From Elgaria multicarinata webbii (lineage: Eukaryota; Chordata; Lepidosauria; Squamata; Anguidae): 64,000 nucleotides of DNA. The stretch covers positions 12,243,501 to 12,307,500 of the forward strand of contig NC_086172.1 of NCBI RefSeq assembly GCF_023053635.1, written 5' to 3'. Positions 22,110 through 36,406 of the stretch are shown in pieces. The notes below the pieces were generated by a model. It had not been told where the DNA came from. It worked only from the letters and a program-made list of their open reading frames with translations, and searched no databases. A program made the translations under genes and the position numbers. Every line of letters starts with the position of its first letter. The first letter of the stretch is position 1.

Positions 22110-25100
22110 TCTCTCTCTCTCTCACACACACATGCACACACACGCTGCAGTGCATTATTTATTCATGCTGCTTAGATACTGCATTTGTAATGTTTTATTG
22201 GTGGTGATGGTGTGGTTAATCCCTATGAGCCTCCTTGTAGATTGGTTTTGATGGAGAGGCAGCACATAAACATTTTAAATAAAAAAACAGATGATGCAGC
22301 TATCTTGCGGTAACCTCACGGAATACTTGGTTTCAGCAGTCTGGAGGTAGGGATCATTTATCAAACATTATTCATTGCCCCTCCTTTCCTAAGCACCTCT
22401 TTTACTTAATCTAGTTAGACATTTTAATTATTCCATATTGTTTATTGCTGTAGAGTTATACATGCAAATTAACGTTTTAAAATGCAACGTTCAGTTTTTC
22501 GAGAGCAAGTGACAGAACTAACGAGCAACAATGTATCAAGTCAATCAGCAGACTAATATTAATGGGGTTTTTAAAAATAAAAAAAATTGACCAACCATTT
22601 ATAGGAAGTTCAAGGTCTGTGTATAGGCCTTACCTCAGAATCTTTGTCCAGTTTATCTCTAACCACAATTAGGTTATAGAGTATCCGGTCATCATCTGCT
22701 TCTGTGTGGGAGATGTCATGAGGGGCGCTCCACAGGTTCTTCTCTTCATCCCATGCCTGTGTTGCTCCAAATGAAGCATAAGGGTTGTTATTACTGAAGT
22801 GCAATAAAGAAAAAGAAATTGAAAACTGTATTAGCAAGCCAGCTTTGGAAAAATGGTGCAAATCATATGAATTGCTAGCATCATTAGTTGCTGGGGAGCT
22901 GGTGGGTGGGGGCAGAGTTAGGAGTCTCCCATACAAAAAGGGAAAATGCTTAGCTGAGATTACTTGCCTGCTTTCATGGTTGACCTGACTATGGCTCACC
23001 AGTGGTCAGAGAGCTACCAGAAAGGACTGGCCACAAGCAGAATTGCCATGGAATGAGGGGAAAACTACATATTACACAGGAAATCCAGTATTTGATCTAC
23101 CCACCTCCACCCTCTCAAGATATTATTGGAAAAACTGCATGGGGTCATTGTTACCCATTAACCCCCAGAGCTGAAACCCCAGTCTAAATCAGGGCCCACT
23201 ATGGCTGCATTTAAGTATTATTTATTTTAGAAATATTTTAGTATCGTATCATGAACCAATAGGGCTGGGGTGAGTAATTCATGGCCTTCCAGATATTTTG
23301 GCTTACAATTCTCACCGTCCTTTGCCGTTGACTATGCTGGCTAGGGCTGATGGGAGTTTTAAGTCAAAACATCTGAAGGGCCACAAGTTGCCCACCCCTA
23401 CCATAGAATCTGGATGAAAGGAACCAAAGACCCAAGGAAAAGGTAGTATCTCCACACTGAGTATTTACACTGAGTATTTACAGCTCATTGTACTATATAA
23501 GAGGTTTGTATTGCAAAAACACAATTTTTGCTTCATCCCTTTTGTAGGAAACTGCGATTTTATTTCTCTAAATAATAATCATGTTGTTGACATTATTAAG
23601 TCCTAGGAATGAAGACAAATGTTATCTTTCTTTTGCTGAAGGAGGAGAGTGAGATTATGCTTCAATACACAGGGCCACAATACATTTTTTCATTCTTACT
23701 GGAACTCTTTGGAAAGTCCTCAAACGTACAGCTGCTTCTTGTACCAAAGTGGTCACAAACATCTCCTACTAGGAACCATGAGAGGTACAAAACTATAAGA
23801 GAGGTACGAAGCAATTTCTGTTGCTCAAGTTTGTTTATAACTGTGAATCATCTTGATGCTGGTTGAAGGTGGGTGGGGAGACAAGTAGCCTGAAACCATT
23901 TGCTCACTAAGCATCTCCTTAAATTTTACTCTTACCAATCACTGCTAACTTTCAAGGACAAAGACTGTACTGCTAACATAAAGCTTTTTCTACACCATGG
24001 CGTAAGCTATATCTGCCTCTATTTTGATTATGGTGGGCTGCTGACAGGGTGCTTTTTAGGTGTTGTTTGTGAACAACATGTATGGTAGAACTCTTCAAGT
24101 TTCAACCTGCTTCTCCAGGTCTCCTAAACATAAATACTGCTTAGTTCTGGATGCACCTTTAAATGCACAGGCACGAACATGAACACAGAGTTCACACTTC
24201 TTCCCTTTTATCTGTTTCATAAGTGGTGCCAATTCAATAGTAAATGTTGCTGTATGTGTTTGAGCTGTACTTTTCCAATAAAAACTGCAACCAGATCCAT
24301 TCAATATTCTGTTTGATCTGTTCTTAGGAAAGAGTTCTGGCCAACTTTTCAAAGTGCACAATGTGGGAGAGGGATTGCTCCAGGGTATAAGAACAGGTAG
24401 TACAGATACATGCACCCCTATTTTCACCTGAGAAATATGGGGAAATAAGCCATGGGGCACAGCAAGTACAACAATTACTTGTAGAAAACAGCTTACCCAG
24501 AGCAAAAGGGTAAGCCTCCCTAAGAAACACTGTTCATAATAAGTTTGGGTGAACTACCCTATCTATGCATTCAACTACACACAAGATTTATTCTTCCTGT
24601 TGTGTTTCAAAGGATTTTTGCTGTTTACGTGCAAAGGGAAGAAAATGAAGCCTTTACATACTGAGATAGAGGTGTAATGTTTTAAAGTTGCTTCCACTTC
24701 CCTTCACTCCCCACTACACATCTTGGTTTGTTCCCCAGCATGAATAAAGATGCCATTGCTCAACAAACTGATGTAGCAAGAGTGCTAGGATAACATGTCC
24801 ACAACTCATCTTTACCAAGGAGCCCTGGAACAACTTGAAACATGTAGAAACAAACTCAGGTCAAGGCTAATATGAAGCTGCATCATTTCATACAGTCTGC
24901 TTTATTTAATAGTATTTTTACTCATGGCTTTTATTATAAGTTCATGATTTCTCACTCACAGTACTCTGCTAGTCCTTTACATGGTATCGTTGTCCTCCAG
25001 GGCCTCCCCTGAACTATGCGACCATTATCCGAATGGGCTCTTTAACGCCATAGAAATCTTGTGTAATTTTGCAATTCTGCTATACCACAGTGCCACCCTG

Positions 25101-28100
25101 TGGTTCTATAATGGTACACATAGAAAGGCACAGAAAGAAAAACCCTAAGAAAAAAGCTGATCTTAATCCTGGCAAAGGACCAGAAAGCAGAAACCTCGGT
25201 AAAGGCGCAGGTTAAAATCTTCATGTAGAAAAGCCCTAACAGCTGTAGTTTTTAATCTTGAGAGCAGCAAGATCCCTGGGATGGCACAAGATACCAAGGA
25301 AGAGGGTGGGGGGAGGCTGCAAAGCTTCAGGGCAGAGGGAAAACCAAGACAGTGGCTGAAGCACTGCAGCTACTAAAACAGCTACGCTAAACATGAAGGC
25401 TGCCAACAGGGAGGGAACATGGTGGAGCATCGCTGGCCACATCATATCCTCAGTGGTCCACCAGCCTTCAAGAACTAGTCCAAGATGATCTATTTTAGCG
25501 CTCCCCTTTAATGACAGTTGGACAAGTGTCCACCCCAAGGTACAGGCCCCCTTTATGCAGACAGGAGTGAGCAGCATGCTTGTGGCTATGTGTAAAGGTT
25601 CTTTGTATCCATTCACATTCTGAAGAGATAGCTACAGGTAGTTATTTGCCAGTGAGAAGGATTGGAAGGAATGAGGAATCACGTTCAAAGGTTGAGACAC
25701 ACCGCTTAACAGTAGCATTCTATATTCTTAAAGAGCTGCCCAATCTTAGCCCATGGAATGGGGCTGGTATGGGCAAAACTAGATGTGATACACGGACTGT
25801 GATACAGGGGCTGCTGTAACTCCATGTTATACATTATTAGAAAAGAATTTGAGAATAAAACTGCCAATGTAATACTGCCTTTATACACATCTATGGTGCG
25901 ACCACACTTTGAATACTGTGTACAGTTTTGGTCACCACATCTAAAAAAGATATTGCAGAGCTGGAAAAAGGGCAGAAAAGGACAGCTAAAATGATCAAGG
26001 GACTGGAGCATCTCCCCTGTGAGGGAAGGTTACATTGTTCAGCTTGGGGGGAAAAGACTTTAAGGGGAGACATGATAGTGGGGTACAAAATTATACATGG
26101 TGTGGAGAATGTTGACAGGGAGACATTTTTCTCCCTCTCCCATAATACCAGAACCCAACGGGGTCATCCGATGAAGCTGATTGGTGAGAGATTCAGGACA
26201 GATAAAAGGAAGATTTATCTGGAATTGTTGTAGATCACAAGCTGAATATGAGCCAACAGTGCGGTATGGCTGCAAGAAAGGCAAATGCTATTTTGGGCTG
26301 CATTAATAGGAGTACAGCTTCCAAATCACATGAGGTACTGGTTCCTCTCTATTCGGCCCTGGTTAGGCCTCATCTAGAGTATTGCATCCAGTTCTGGGCT
26401 CCACAATTCAAGAAGGACGCAGACAAGCTGGAGCGTGTTCAGAAGAGGGCAACCAGGATGATCAGGGGTCCGGAAACAAAGACCTATGAAGAGAGACTGA
26501 AACAACAGAACATGTTTAGCCTGGAGAAGAGAGATTGAGGGGAGACATGATAGCACTCTTCAAATACTTAAAAGGAGGGCCGGGATCTCTTCTTGATCAT
26601 CCCAGAGTGCAGGACACGGAATAACGGGCTCAAGTTACAGGAAGCCAGATTCCGGCTGGACATCAGGAAAAACTTTCAGACTGTTAGAGCAGTACAACAA
26701 TGGAACCAGTTACCTAGGAAAGTTGTGGGCTCTCCCACACTAGAGGCATTCAAGAGGCAGCTGGACATTTGTCAGGTATGCTTTAGGGTGGATTACTGCA
26801 TTGAGCAGGGGGTTGGACTCTATGGCCTTAGAGGCCCCTTCCAACTCTACTATTCTATGGTTCTATGTTATGATTCTAAGTACTTCTTCACACAACTTAT
26901 AGTTGAGCTATGGAATTCACTGCCACAAGATGTGGTGATAGCCACCAATTTAGATGACTTTAATAGGGTTGTGGATAAATTCCTGGAGGAAAAGGCGAAC
27001 AATCAGAAGGCATTGTGCAGCTATTTCATATTTTCTTCCTTAACGGATTTTCAACAATAAGAAGAAAAAAATTGAAGTAGTGGTGGGAAAAGACAGGAGG
27101 ATCACAATGACATCTAGGCCCCCAGTAAAATTCTGTGAATGAGGCAAGTGATGGCACCATAAAGGCCTTAACAGGAAGTACACTATATATTTTGCTCTAC
27201 AGGGCAAATAAAAGATTTTTAAAAAATAGGAGGAAAATGATGTGAGGAAAACATTGTAAGTCCACTCCAGTACAATGGTTCCAATGTGAATTGACCTCCC
27301 CATGGTTGTTATTAACATTTTTTAAAAAAAGAAACCCTGGAAGATCCTGTTCCCCAGTCTGTTACATCACATCTAGTTTGGCCTCAAGTATTTCAAACAC
27401 ACACACTGTTCCTGAATAAATTTAATCACAGGAAAAATATTGCAATCAGCGGCACTGAACTTCACCATCATGAATTGAAAGCTAGTAAGAATCATTAAAA
27501 GGAAGCTGGGGGTTTGAAAATAATGACTCCAGCACTAACTGCTGCCAATTTGTGAAAATATAAATAACTCCTTTATTTAAAGCATTCTTCACATTACTCC
27601 CTGGAAGTACTGGGTATACTTAATCAAAAGAACAAAAATCAGTGCTTCAAAGTGCTATATTATACTATACTTATAGAAAGCAACTGGCAAGGTTCACTTT
27701 TAGTCAATACTATTGCAACAAGATGCTTTTTTCAGTCCATTAAGGACACACTTCTCACAAAATATAACATGCTTAGGCCTCTCCATCTCACAGAGAACAG
27801 TAGAATGTGGAAGCCATTTGATACCCTGGACAGCTGGCCTTTCATTGTTGAACACGGACGTTTCACTTTCCTACATATTTAAAAATATTCTGCAATTAGA
27901 AGACTGAATACTTTCTATTTGTGGCTGCTCTGAGAATATTAAACAACAGAGGGTGGTATTTCCACAGTAAGATATTGACAATGTCTTTAGACGTAATGGG
28001 TTTGGATTAGCACATACCATTTACAGGAGCTCAATTAAATGCTAAACAATTCATTTAGGTTGCACTGCCATGATAATTTCTCCACAGATTGTGAAACAGG

Positions 28101-31100
28101 AATTAAGTCATGAAGCACTTATTCTTTAATGGGCCACTTCAATTAGGCAGGACCATTACGTTAGTTCATTTAAAAAAAAATCAGTTATATGATCTCACAA
28201 AGATCACATTCCTCCTTAAGAGGAATGACAGAAACCTACCTCTTCGTAGTATAGCTGCATAGGTGAAATCTTTGTGCCCAGACAGATTCTTAGTAGGACT
28301 GTCACCCAGTTAAAGAAATCCTGGTTGATTAGTCATGGGAGTTAAGCACAGAGCTCTACAATTATTTTATTAATTAAATCTGCATAACTCTGCATATGAA
28401 TTAAGACTGAATTTGAAGAAAAGAATCAGATTTTTAGTGGGGCAGACACCATCTTAAATTAGCATTCTTTCCCCCTTCAAGACACACAATAGAGAATAAT
28501 GCTTCCAAGATAAAAACTGTCGGGAGCAGGCACCATGTGTACTAATACTGAAAATAATTACATTTTTATCATCAGCATCTTTTTAAAAGAAATCAAACTG
28601 ATTGACTAGGGTTTGCTACCTCAATTCTTAGTCATAAGGTAGACTAAAGCCATCTCTACTTACTTAAGAAATGTCATTTTCTACTACCATTTTTAAGTTT
28701 AAGACTTGAACAAATATGCTTGCCTGAAAAAGTATGTTTAACTGTAGAGTTCTTATGTATTTTAAAAGCCAGTCATCGGCTTTTAGTCATTCTGTCACTA
28801 TCTGAACCTAGTTTAATTTTAAACACCACTTGCGGCAGGCCACTTATACTCCAATTCCTCTATAGGATTTCCTATGTAAAGCAATTACTAAGTAACTGGA
28901 TCAGTACTTTGAAATGCTACTAAAGAAAGATGTCCTGCGTAAGTGGGCACTTGGTATTACGGCAAATATCCGGTGCAAACCTTTGTAGTAGGGCAGCAGC
29001 AACACAGGGCATCACATGCTGAGAGATCCTTTGGATTATGTTGCAATATAAATTATGATAGTTGGTTTCTTATTCTTGGGAACGAGTTCTAGCTGAAGGA
29101 ACTGTATGATCGTGCCACTAAATCTTTCAAACACAACAAACTTTTGCGTAGGAAAAAGTATTCATTACCAAGTACAACAACCATCCACACATCTATTTCA
29201 CTATATGTAACTGGCACACATGTGAGCATTACATATGGTTTTTAGGGGTGTGTGTGTTCCTACACACAATTGCTTTTCATGCGGGAAATGCATAATGTCT
29301 GAGACAGTCCATAGATAAGAGTTCATCAGTTGCTACACAGACGTTACAGATGGCTGATCAACTTAGTACTGATCAAGTCCATAACAAATAGATGTTCTGT
29401 GTCTTCTATAGAAGACTAGAATAGACACATTGAATTGCAATACTTTAAAACGTAAGACTAAGCAAGTACATATAATGCATGTGCTCAATTAGTAGATCAA
29501 CACCATTAACCAAATGGGTTTAAACCACATACTAAGAAGGATTTATGCAACTGACTTAGCCTTTAATGCCTATTGTTTAAGGAGTGCCAAGCTCTGAGCT
29601 GGGAGAAGCTGCATGCTGACATTTGAAATCAGTTACAGAATGGCATGAATGAACAAATATCACTTGGGTGTGCGGAATGACATCATAGCAGGATGTATTA
29701 TTAACACTTCTGGAAGCTGCAGAATTTCATAATATGAAAAATAAAAGTCAAACACAGCAACAGCAACGAAAACACCTTCCAGCGCCAAACTACGTTGTTT
29801 TGTTAGTTGCTTCTTTAAAGCACTAATAACTCCCCCTCCCCACCCCGCAAAAAAACAATAAAAAGACAATCAACCCAGAAGATTATTGCCTGGAAGCATC
29901 AACAGCCTTTGAACTTCACAAAAGAACATTTACAACTATATACTGTGGATGGGCTTTAGATGGGACCTATGGCAGAAGCCTGTCCTGCAGAAGCTGAGCT
30001 TACCATCCTATACATAGCAAGTACAACAGAAGTCCAGTTCTGTCACATTTGCTTTAAACTCTCCTGATTAGAGAAGTGGCACATAGTTGCCTTGCAGTTC
30101 GCAGCTCATATCTGCTACAGGTCCCAGGACAAATTCTGAGGGCAAATGATGCAGCCACCACACTGAAGCTAAGCTGGCCCGGGTCTCCTCAGTGCCTGGA
30201 TGGAAGTCCAGCTGGGAAGCCCATGTACACCACCTTAAATTAAATCATGGAAGAAGGCAGGATATAAATGTACTAAATAAAAATAAATACGGGCCAATGT
30301 TTGGATTAAAATTACTATATTCCATTGCACTAGTGCTATACCCAATCCTAGGAAGTTGTGCCACAGCACAACAACTTATTCATTAAGTTCAGACATCACA
30401 CCACGACCATTAAAAAAACTTAACCAGAAAATATGGGCAACATGGTGTGGGAAACAGATTTGAAGATACAACTAGGGCAACAGAGTTGGGAGGGAATATG
30501 GAGACAAAGAGTGTTGAGAAGTATGTCAGTGAGGATAAAAGAGAACTACTATAAGATTCTATGGAGGTGGTGTCTAACCCCAGTGAGATTAAATAAAATA
30601 AACAAGCCGTATTCAGCAAATTGCTGGAGAGGATGTAAAGAAAAAGGAACGTATTTACATATGTGGTGGGAATGTGTATTTGTTCAAAAACTGTGGAAAA
30701 TGGTGTTTAAAGAGATAAATGATATAGTGGGAATGGAGATTGAAGAGACACCTACAGTGGCATTGCTATCATTATATGGAGATTTAAAATGTAATAAAGA
30801 AACAAAAGAACTGATAATGAATTTGCTGACAGCAGCATGGTTGATCATATCTAGGAACTGGAAGGTGCAAGGAGATTATCATGTTGAGGACTGGTATAAA
30901 GAGATTTGGGATATTGCTATAAATGATAAATTGACATGTAATATAAAAGTAAGAAGAGGGATAACAAAAATGAATGATTTTGAGGGAATTTGGAATCAGT
31001 TCCTAGAATATGTATTATCTAGGGGGAGTGGAAAACCACCTCCAGAAGAATCAATGAGATTTTGGAAACAGGAATAGATCCCGGGGTGGGGGGGTGCACT

Positions 31101-34100
31101 TTATGTTATGCAATGATGTAAAAATATCAATTAGAAATGTTATAAGGTTAATCAATTTATGTATTATGTTTTTTTTGTCTTGTGTTGTTGTGATTATTGT
31201 AGTATTGTATTAGTGTATTGTTAATCAATAAAAAAAAAACTTAACCATGGTTTAGGATGTCTGAATTATCAAACCATCATTACGACTGTCACATCATCTC
31301 TGACTTACAAAATTAAAGCAGACAAGCAGCTTTGAGTCTACCATCTCATCACCATTGTCACTAGCTGCTATTGCTTCTCCGCCCTCTCATCATCGTTACC
31401 ACTTATTTGATTGACAGAGAGACAATGATTGAGTAGGCAGTAGCATCTACTGCTCCTTTGTCTCACCACCACCATTGTCTGGGCCAGAGCAAGAGACAGA
31501 AGGATCGCTTCCTCCCATATGTATCCTCCTGGAGCCCGGAATAACGGGCTCAAATTAAAGGAAGCCAGATTCCAGCTGGACATCAGGAAAAACTTCCTGA
31601 CTGTTAGAGCAGTACGACAATGGAATCAGTTACCTAGGGAGGTTGTGGGCTCTCCCACACTAGAGGCCTTCAAGAGGCAGCTGGACAACCATCTGTCAGG
31701 GATGCTTTAGGGTGGATTCCTGCATTGAGCAGGGGGTTGGACTCGATGGCCTTGTAGGCCCCTTCCAACTCTGCTATTCTATGATTCTTCAGGGGTCCTT
31801 CTCCTCGAATCTCTGCCAAAGGAAGTGAGGAGGGTGGCTACCAGGAACAGGGCCTTCTCTGCTGTGGCACCCCAGCTGCGGAATGAGCTCTCTAAAGAGG
31901 TTCACTTGACGTCTTTGTTATTCTCCTTCTGGCGTCATTCTCCTTTTAATTTTCCCAGTATTTTAGCATCCTAGGCTTTTAGTTCTATTGTTTTAAATCT
32001 TTATTTTAAACCTCTGCATTATTATTATTATTATTATTTATTTATATAGCACCATCAATGTACATGGTGCTGTACAGAGTAAAACAGTAAATAGCAAGCT
32101 GCTAGGTTTTATTCTGGTTGTTTTATATTGTGGTTTTAAGCTTCCATGTTTTATATTTTATGCTGTACCTTGTAGAATAAATTTTTGTGATCTGCCCAGG
32201 GCCAGGCAAAGCTGGTCATAGGCCAGGGCTAGATGGGAAATGTAGGCCCCATTTCAAACTCCTCATTAAGTATTTTTAGTCAGTTCTAAATACATATGAA
32301 CTAGAATGATTTATAAAAAAGGTAATGGCAAGCACTTTTATTCAAGATGTATAGAAGACATCTTTGCCTCTACCAGGGGCCTCGGAGTAGGCCCCCTCAA
32401 AATCGTAGGCCTATGCCAACTGGCCCCACTGGGCCCCCCTCTGCCCAGCCCTGGATCTGCCCAGACAGCTTCACTTACTGGGTAGTAGAGATGTAAAATA
32501 AATAAATAAATAAATAGCGAAGAGAAGGAGGGACTCCTGGAGGCTCTTGCCAGTGAGCCCGTCCTGGGGTGTGAGCCCTGGAAGGGCCCAACTATACAAA
32601 GCCTTGATGCTAGTCATGGTTTGACGTAATGTCCTAATTGAGCCATAGTATCTGACTATTTGCATCTCAGAATGTTAGACGGAGCTGCTTAGCTATTGAA
32701 GCCACAACATGCAGCTACAGAACAGGCCCACTCAAGCTGCAATTCCAGGCGTACTTGCTTGGATGGAGTCTTAGGCAATAGCTAGACCTAAGGCTTATCC
32801 CTGGATCGTCCAGGGGTCAACCCTGTTCATCTAGGTGACACATAGGGGCTCCAGTGCTCAGGCAGGGGCGAACCCTGGATGATCCCAGGATAAACCTTAG
32901 GTCTAGCTGTGGCCTTAGTGAATCAAGGATCAGGGTTTGGGCATCCCTCAGTAAGGTGAACCAAATTGTTGTTTGCAATTCTAAGCTTTCTGAAAGAATA
33001 CAGCCTGGAGTTATAAATGACAATTCTAATTCTGCTCATTCTGGATCATTTTCACTTTATAAAAAGAAGGAAAAGTAATGTAGCCTCTTGTTAACATCTT
33101 CCCTATTCACACAAACAGATGCATAAAGATACCATTCGTTCTATTCACACAGAGAGGAGTTTAAGTCCTCAACACTAACATTGCAATCCTGTTTAGACTA
33201 TCTCACTTTGCCCAATGAGTCTTACCAATGAGACCCTAGTCATTGAATTTAGGATTGTAGCCCAAGTGAATTTGTTAAAGTGGGGAAGTCATATTCTAAC
33301 TCTAGAAACAGATGTAGTACAGCAGCTTTCAGGTTTACCATCATTTTGAATGTGAGAATTTTAAGAATGCCTCTCTATCTAAATTTGAGCTTCACATTGT
33401 CTCCTTTGTTCTGCTTTTATTTATTTATTTAAAATATTTGTATCTCGTCCTATATCATTAGGATCTATCATGAAGTGTACAATCCTGACATTGTGGCTTG
33501 ACAGCTGCACTAATCTACACAGTTATTGACACATAAATTAAAAGTCCACAGGGTCTCCACAAATAAACTACACCACTGAGAGCGTCTCCCAGCAATTTCA
33601 GGTCTGCATTACTTTACAAGGCAGATAGGGGCTCACCTATGAAAACACACATTTTTATACATAAGGACTAGCATGGCAGGTAAAATATTTGTCTGGATCC
33701 TATGTGCCTGCTACTTTTCTATATAGAGGGGGATATTTTTCGTTTGGTATGGAGGAGCATTCTATCATGTGCATCCTCACCTATGCAGTGTGAACAGCCC
33801 AGACACAGGTTTACCACCTCAGTGAAATTAGGCCAGGCAGGAGCACAGCAGTTGGCAGCAGTGCTATCATTTCACAAAGTGATAAGGTAAGAGACATTCT
33901 AGAAGGTGACCCATTTTCCTGCCCTCAGCTGCACTTCTCTGCATCATTTTAAAAATTGGTGCAAATCAAGTTCACTTCAGGTGCAAAGATGCTGATCAAT
34001 CATAACAAGCAATACTTACTTCTGAGAGTTCAACCATCGGGCCTGAAAGGAGCCAGAAGGCCATCTGGACCACTATAAAGTAAGATTGTCTATGTAGCAT

Positions 34101-36375
34101 TCGACCACAGATCAGCCTACACATGTGTCAGTCCACCTTTTGTCCATCAGGAGTGGGCAGAAAGTAAATCTCCAAATCCGTGGAACTTCACCTTCCAGAA
34201 GTCCCTGCTAGCATAACCAAAGGTCAAGAATGTTGAGAGTTGAAGTCTAAAACATCTAGAGATCTACTTTCTGCCCTCCATCTGTCCTAGACCAATCTGT
34301 GCCATAGCAAGTCATCCCAGAAAGTTGGCAGCAGAACAAATAAATAGCTCAAGCAAACCATTGCCCATCTGGTCCAATACTTTCAACCTGTGATTGTCAT
34401 TTTCAGACCCAATTCTGCAATGGAGAAAGGACTTTCTCATTCCTGTTAACCAAGGATTGAGCTACACAGTATATCCACCACATAGGGGGTGATCAAGATA
34501 GGTCCATGGGGTAGCTGTTAATAGCATTGTAGTAAGCTGATTGTGTGCAGCAATTCATTGCAGAGTTCAAGCAATTTTCTCCACGCCGATGCAGACTTTT
34601 CTTTTCAGACTTTAGCACAGTCGATCTTGCATGGCGAAACCCACCTGATTCTCATGGTGAGTACACAAACACATACAGTTGCTATTGCACAACTTGCCAC
34701 ATGAAACAATTTGGAACACCTCCTTATGGTGGCTGTTACTTGTGCTGGAACTGCTCCAGATGAAAGCAAGCAGCTGCTATTGCACAATGACGACCTCTTC
34801 TCCCAGCCCTCCCGTGTTGGCCATCAGGAAATGCTCAAGAGCCTTTAAAACAGACTGCCTAGGCAAGCCAAGGAATCTCTGCTAAGCATAATTGGGAAGA
34901 CAGATTTTAAAAGAGAAGATTGAATAAGTATGCTCAGAGTGACTTACCTTGAGGGGCTCTGAGCATCTCACAGGATAAGATAAAAATTCATGAGTGAGAG
35001 CTTGTTTTTAAGACCATATGAAGGGCCTCTGAGCGTAAACAGAATACCTTGCCCTTCCCATTGGTTAATCACAATTCATGCCCACCCATGCACAGGGCCA
35101 GCCCTAGGATAAATAACGCCCTGAGTAAGGAGTGCCTTTGTCCTGGGGACCCCCCTGCCACCCAGGGGATTTATGGGGCCTGGTGCAAGTGTGATGTCCA
35201 TCAAGAATGCCATTGCTCACAACCTTGATCTCTCTGCTACAGTTTGCACAAGCCAATGTTCAAAAAGCCACATTCTGAGCAGTGGCAGTGCACTGGCAGC
35301 ACTATCACAGGTTTTACGTATAATTTTTATTTTGTAGCAGTTCCTATCTTTTGGTAAGCATTCTTAAACTTAGAATTATTTTTATCTTTAGAAATAAAGT
35401 TATAAATAAAAAAGGTATCCAGCTAACCTCTTACAGCTTGCAGGTTACTATTATTATTATAATTATTATTTAATGCTCACAGTGTTTACAGTATTTGAAG
35501 TGCTCAGTAACGTGGCCTCAAACGAACGCCGTGTTCCACTCATTTTTAGCTAGCACAAATAACATCAAAGTGGAAATTGAAAAAGAAACATACTTTAAAG
35601 CTAACTGAAAGAATATCCTTTTTAGTTAGTACCCAAATAACCTGCAGAACCTTGAAAAAAAAGGTTGCAGACACTTCCTTTTTGTCGCCCTGTCTCACTG
35701 CAGACAGTGTGTGTGTCCGGGGCAGCCGCCCAGGTCACCCACCCCTAAGGCCAGCCCTGTCCAGGCAACCCTAGAAGTCATTTGGTGTAGACATATCTTG
35801 CTAGACGTCACCAGTGCTGAGAATTGCACCTCGCCGTCCTCTGGCGGGCCACTGTTGGGAGAAAGGGCGCCCGAAGGACTGGGCCCTTGCTCGGACCCAG
35901 CCAGGCTCTTCTTACGTTCTGCTGTTCCCCTTTCTTGGCTTAGCAGGAAGGTTAATAACATTCATAGGGCCGTCCTGAGCCATGACGGGATCGCTCCACG
36001 GAGACGCCACGGTCAGCGGCACTGCACCTCTGAGCGCCACAAACGGGGCGGGGGGGGGGGGGCGTTGCGTTCACACCGCGCATCCGGCTTCCCAGGGTCC
36101 AGAACAGGGTGTTGGACTAGATGGAGCCACCTGTGGCCGATCCAGCAGGGCTGCTCTTGCGCGCGCGAGCGCTCCCAGCCCAGACCTCGAGCGGCGCCGG
36201 ACAGCTCAGGATCGCGAAGCGCCTTGGGGCGGCCCCGAGCCCCTCGCGGGCCATGAGCCGGCGGCGCCACGGCGACTTGGCCAAGGCGTCGGGCATCCTC
36301 GGCGCCCCGCTCTGGGCGCTTGCACGTCCCGCCCCTGGCTCGGAGGAAGCGCGCTGCCCTCGCGCTCAAACGCCA

Positions 36376-36406
<31 letters not shown>

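Noticed and set aside
22030-22251. 73-codon frame with Ser-Leu and His-Thr repeats
   Set aside because: It is a translation of the CT/CA microsatellite.
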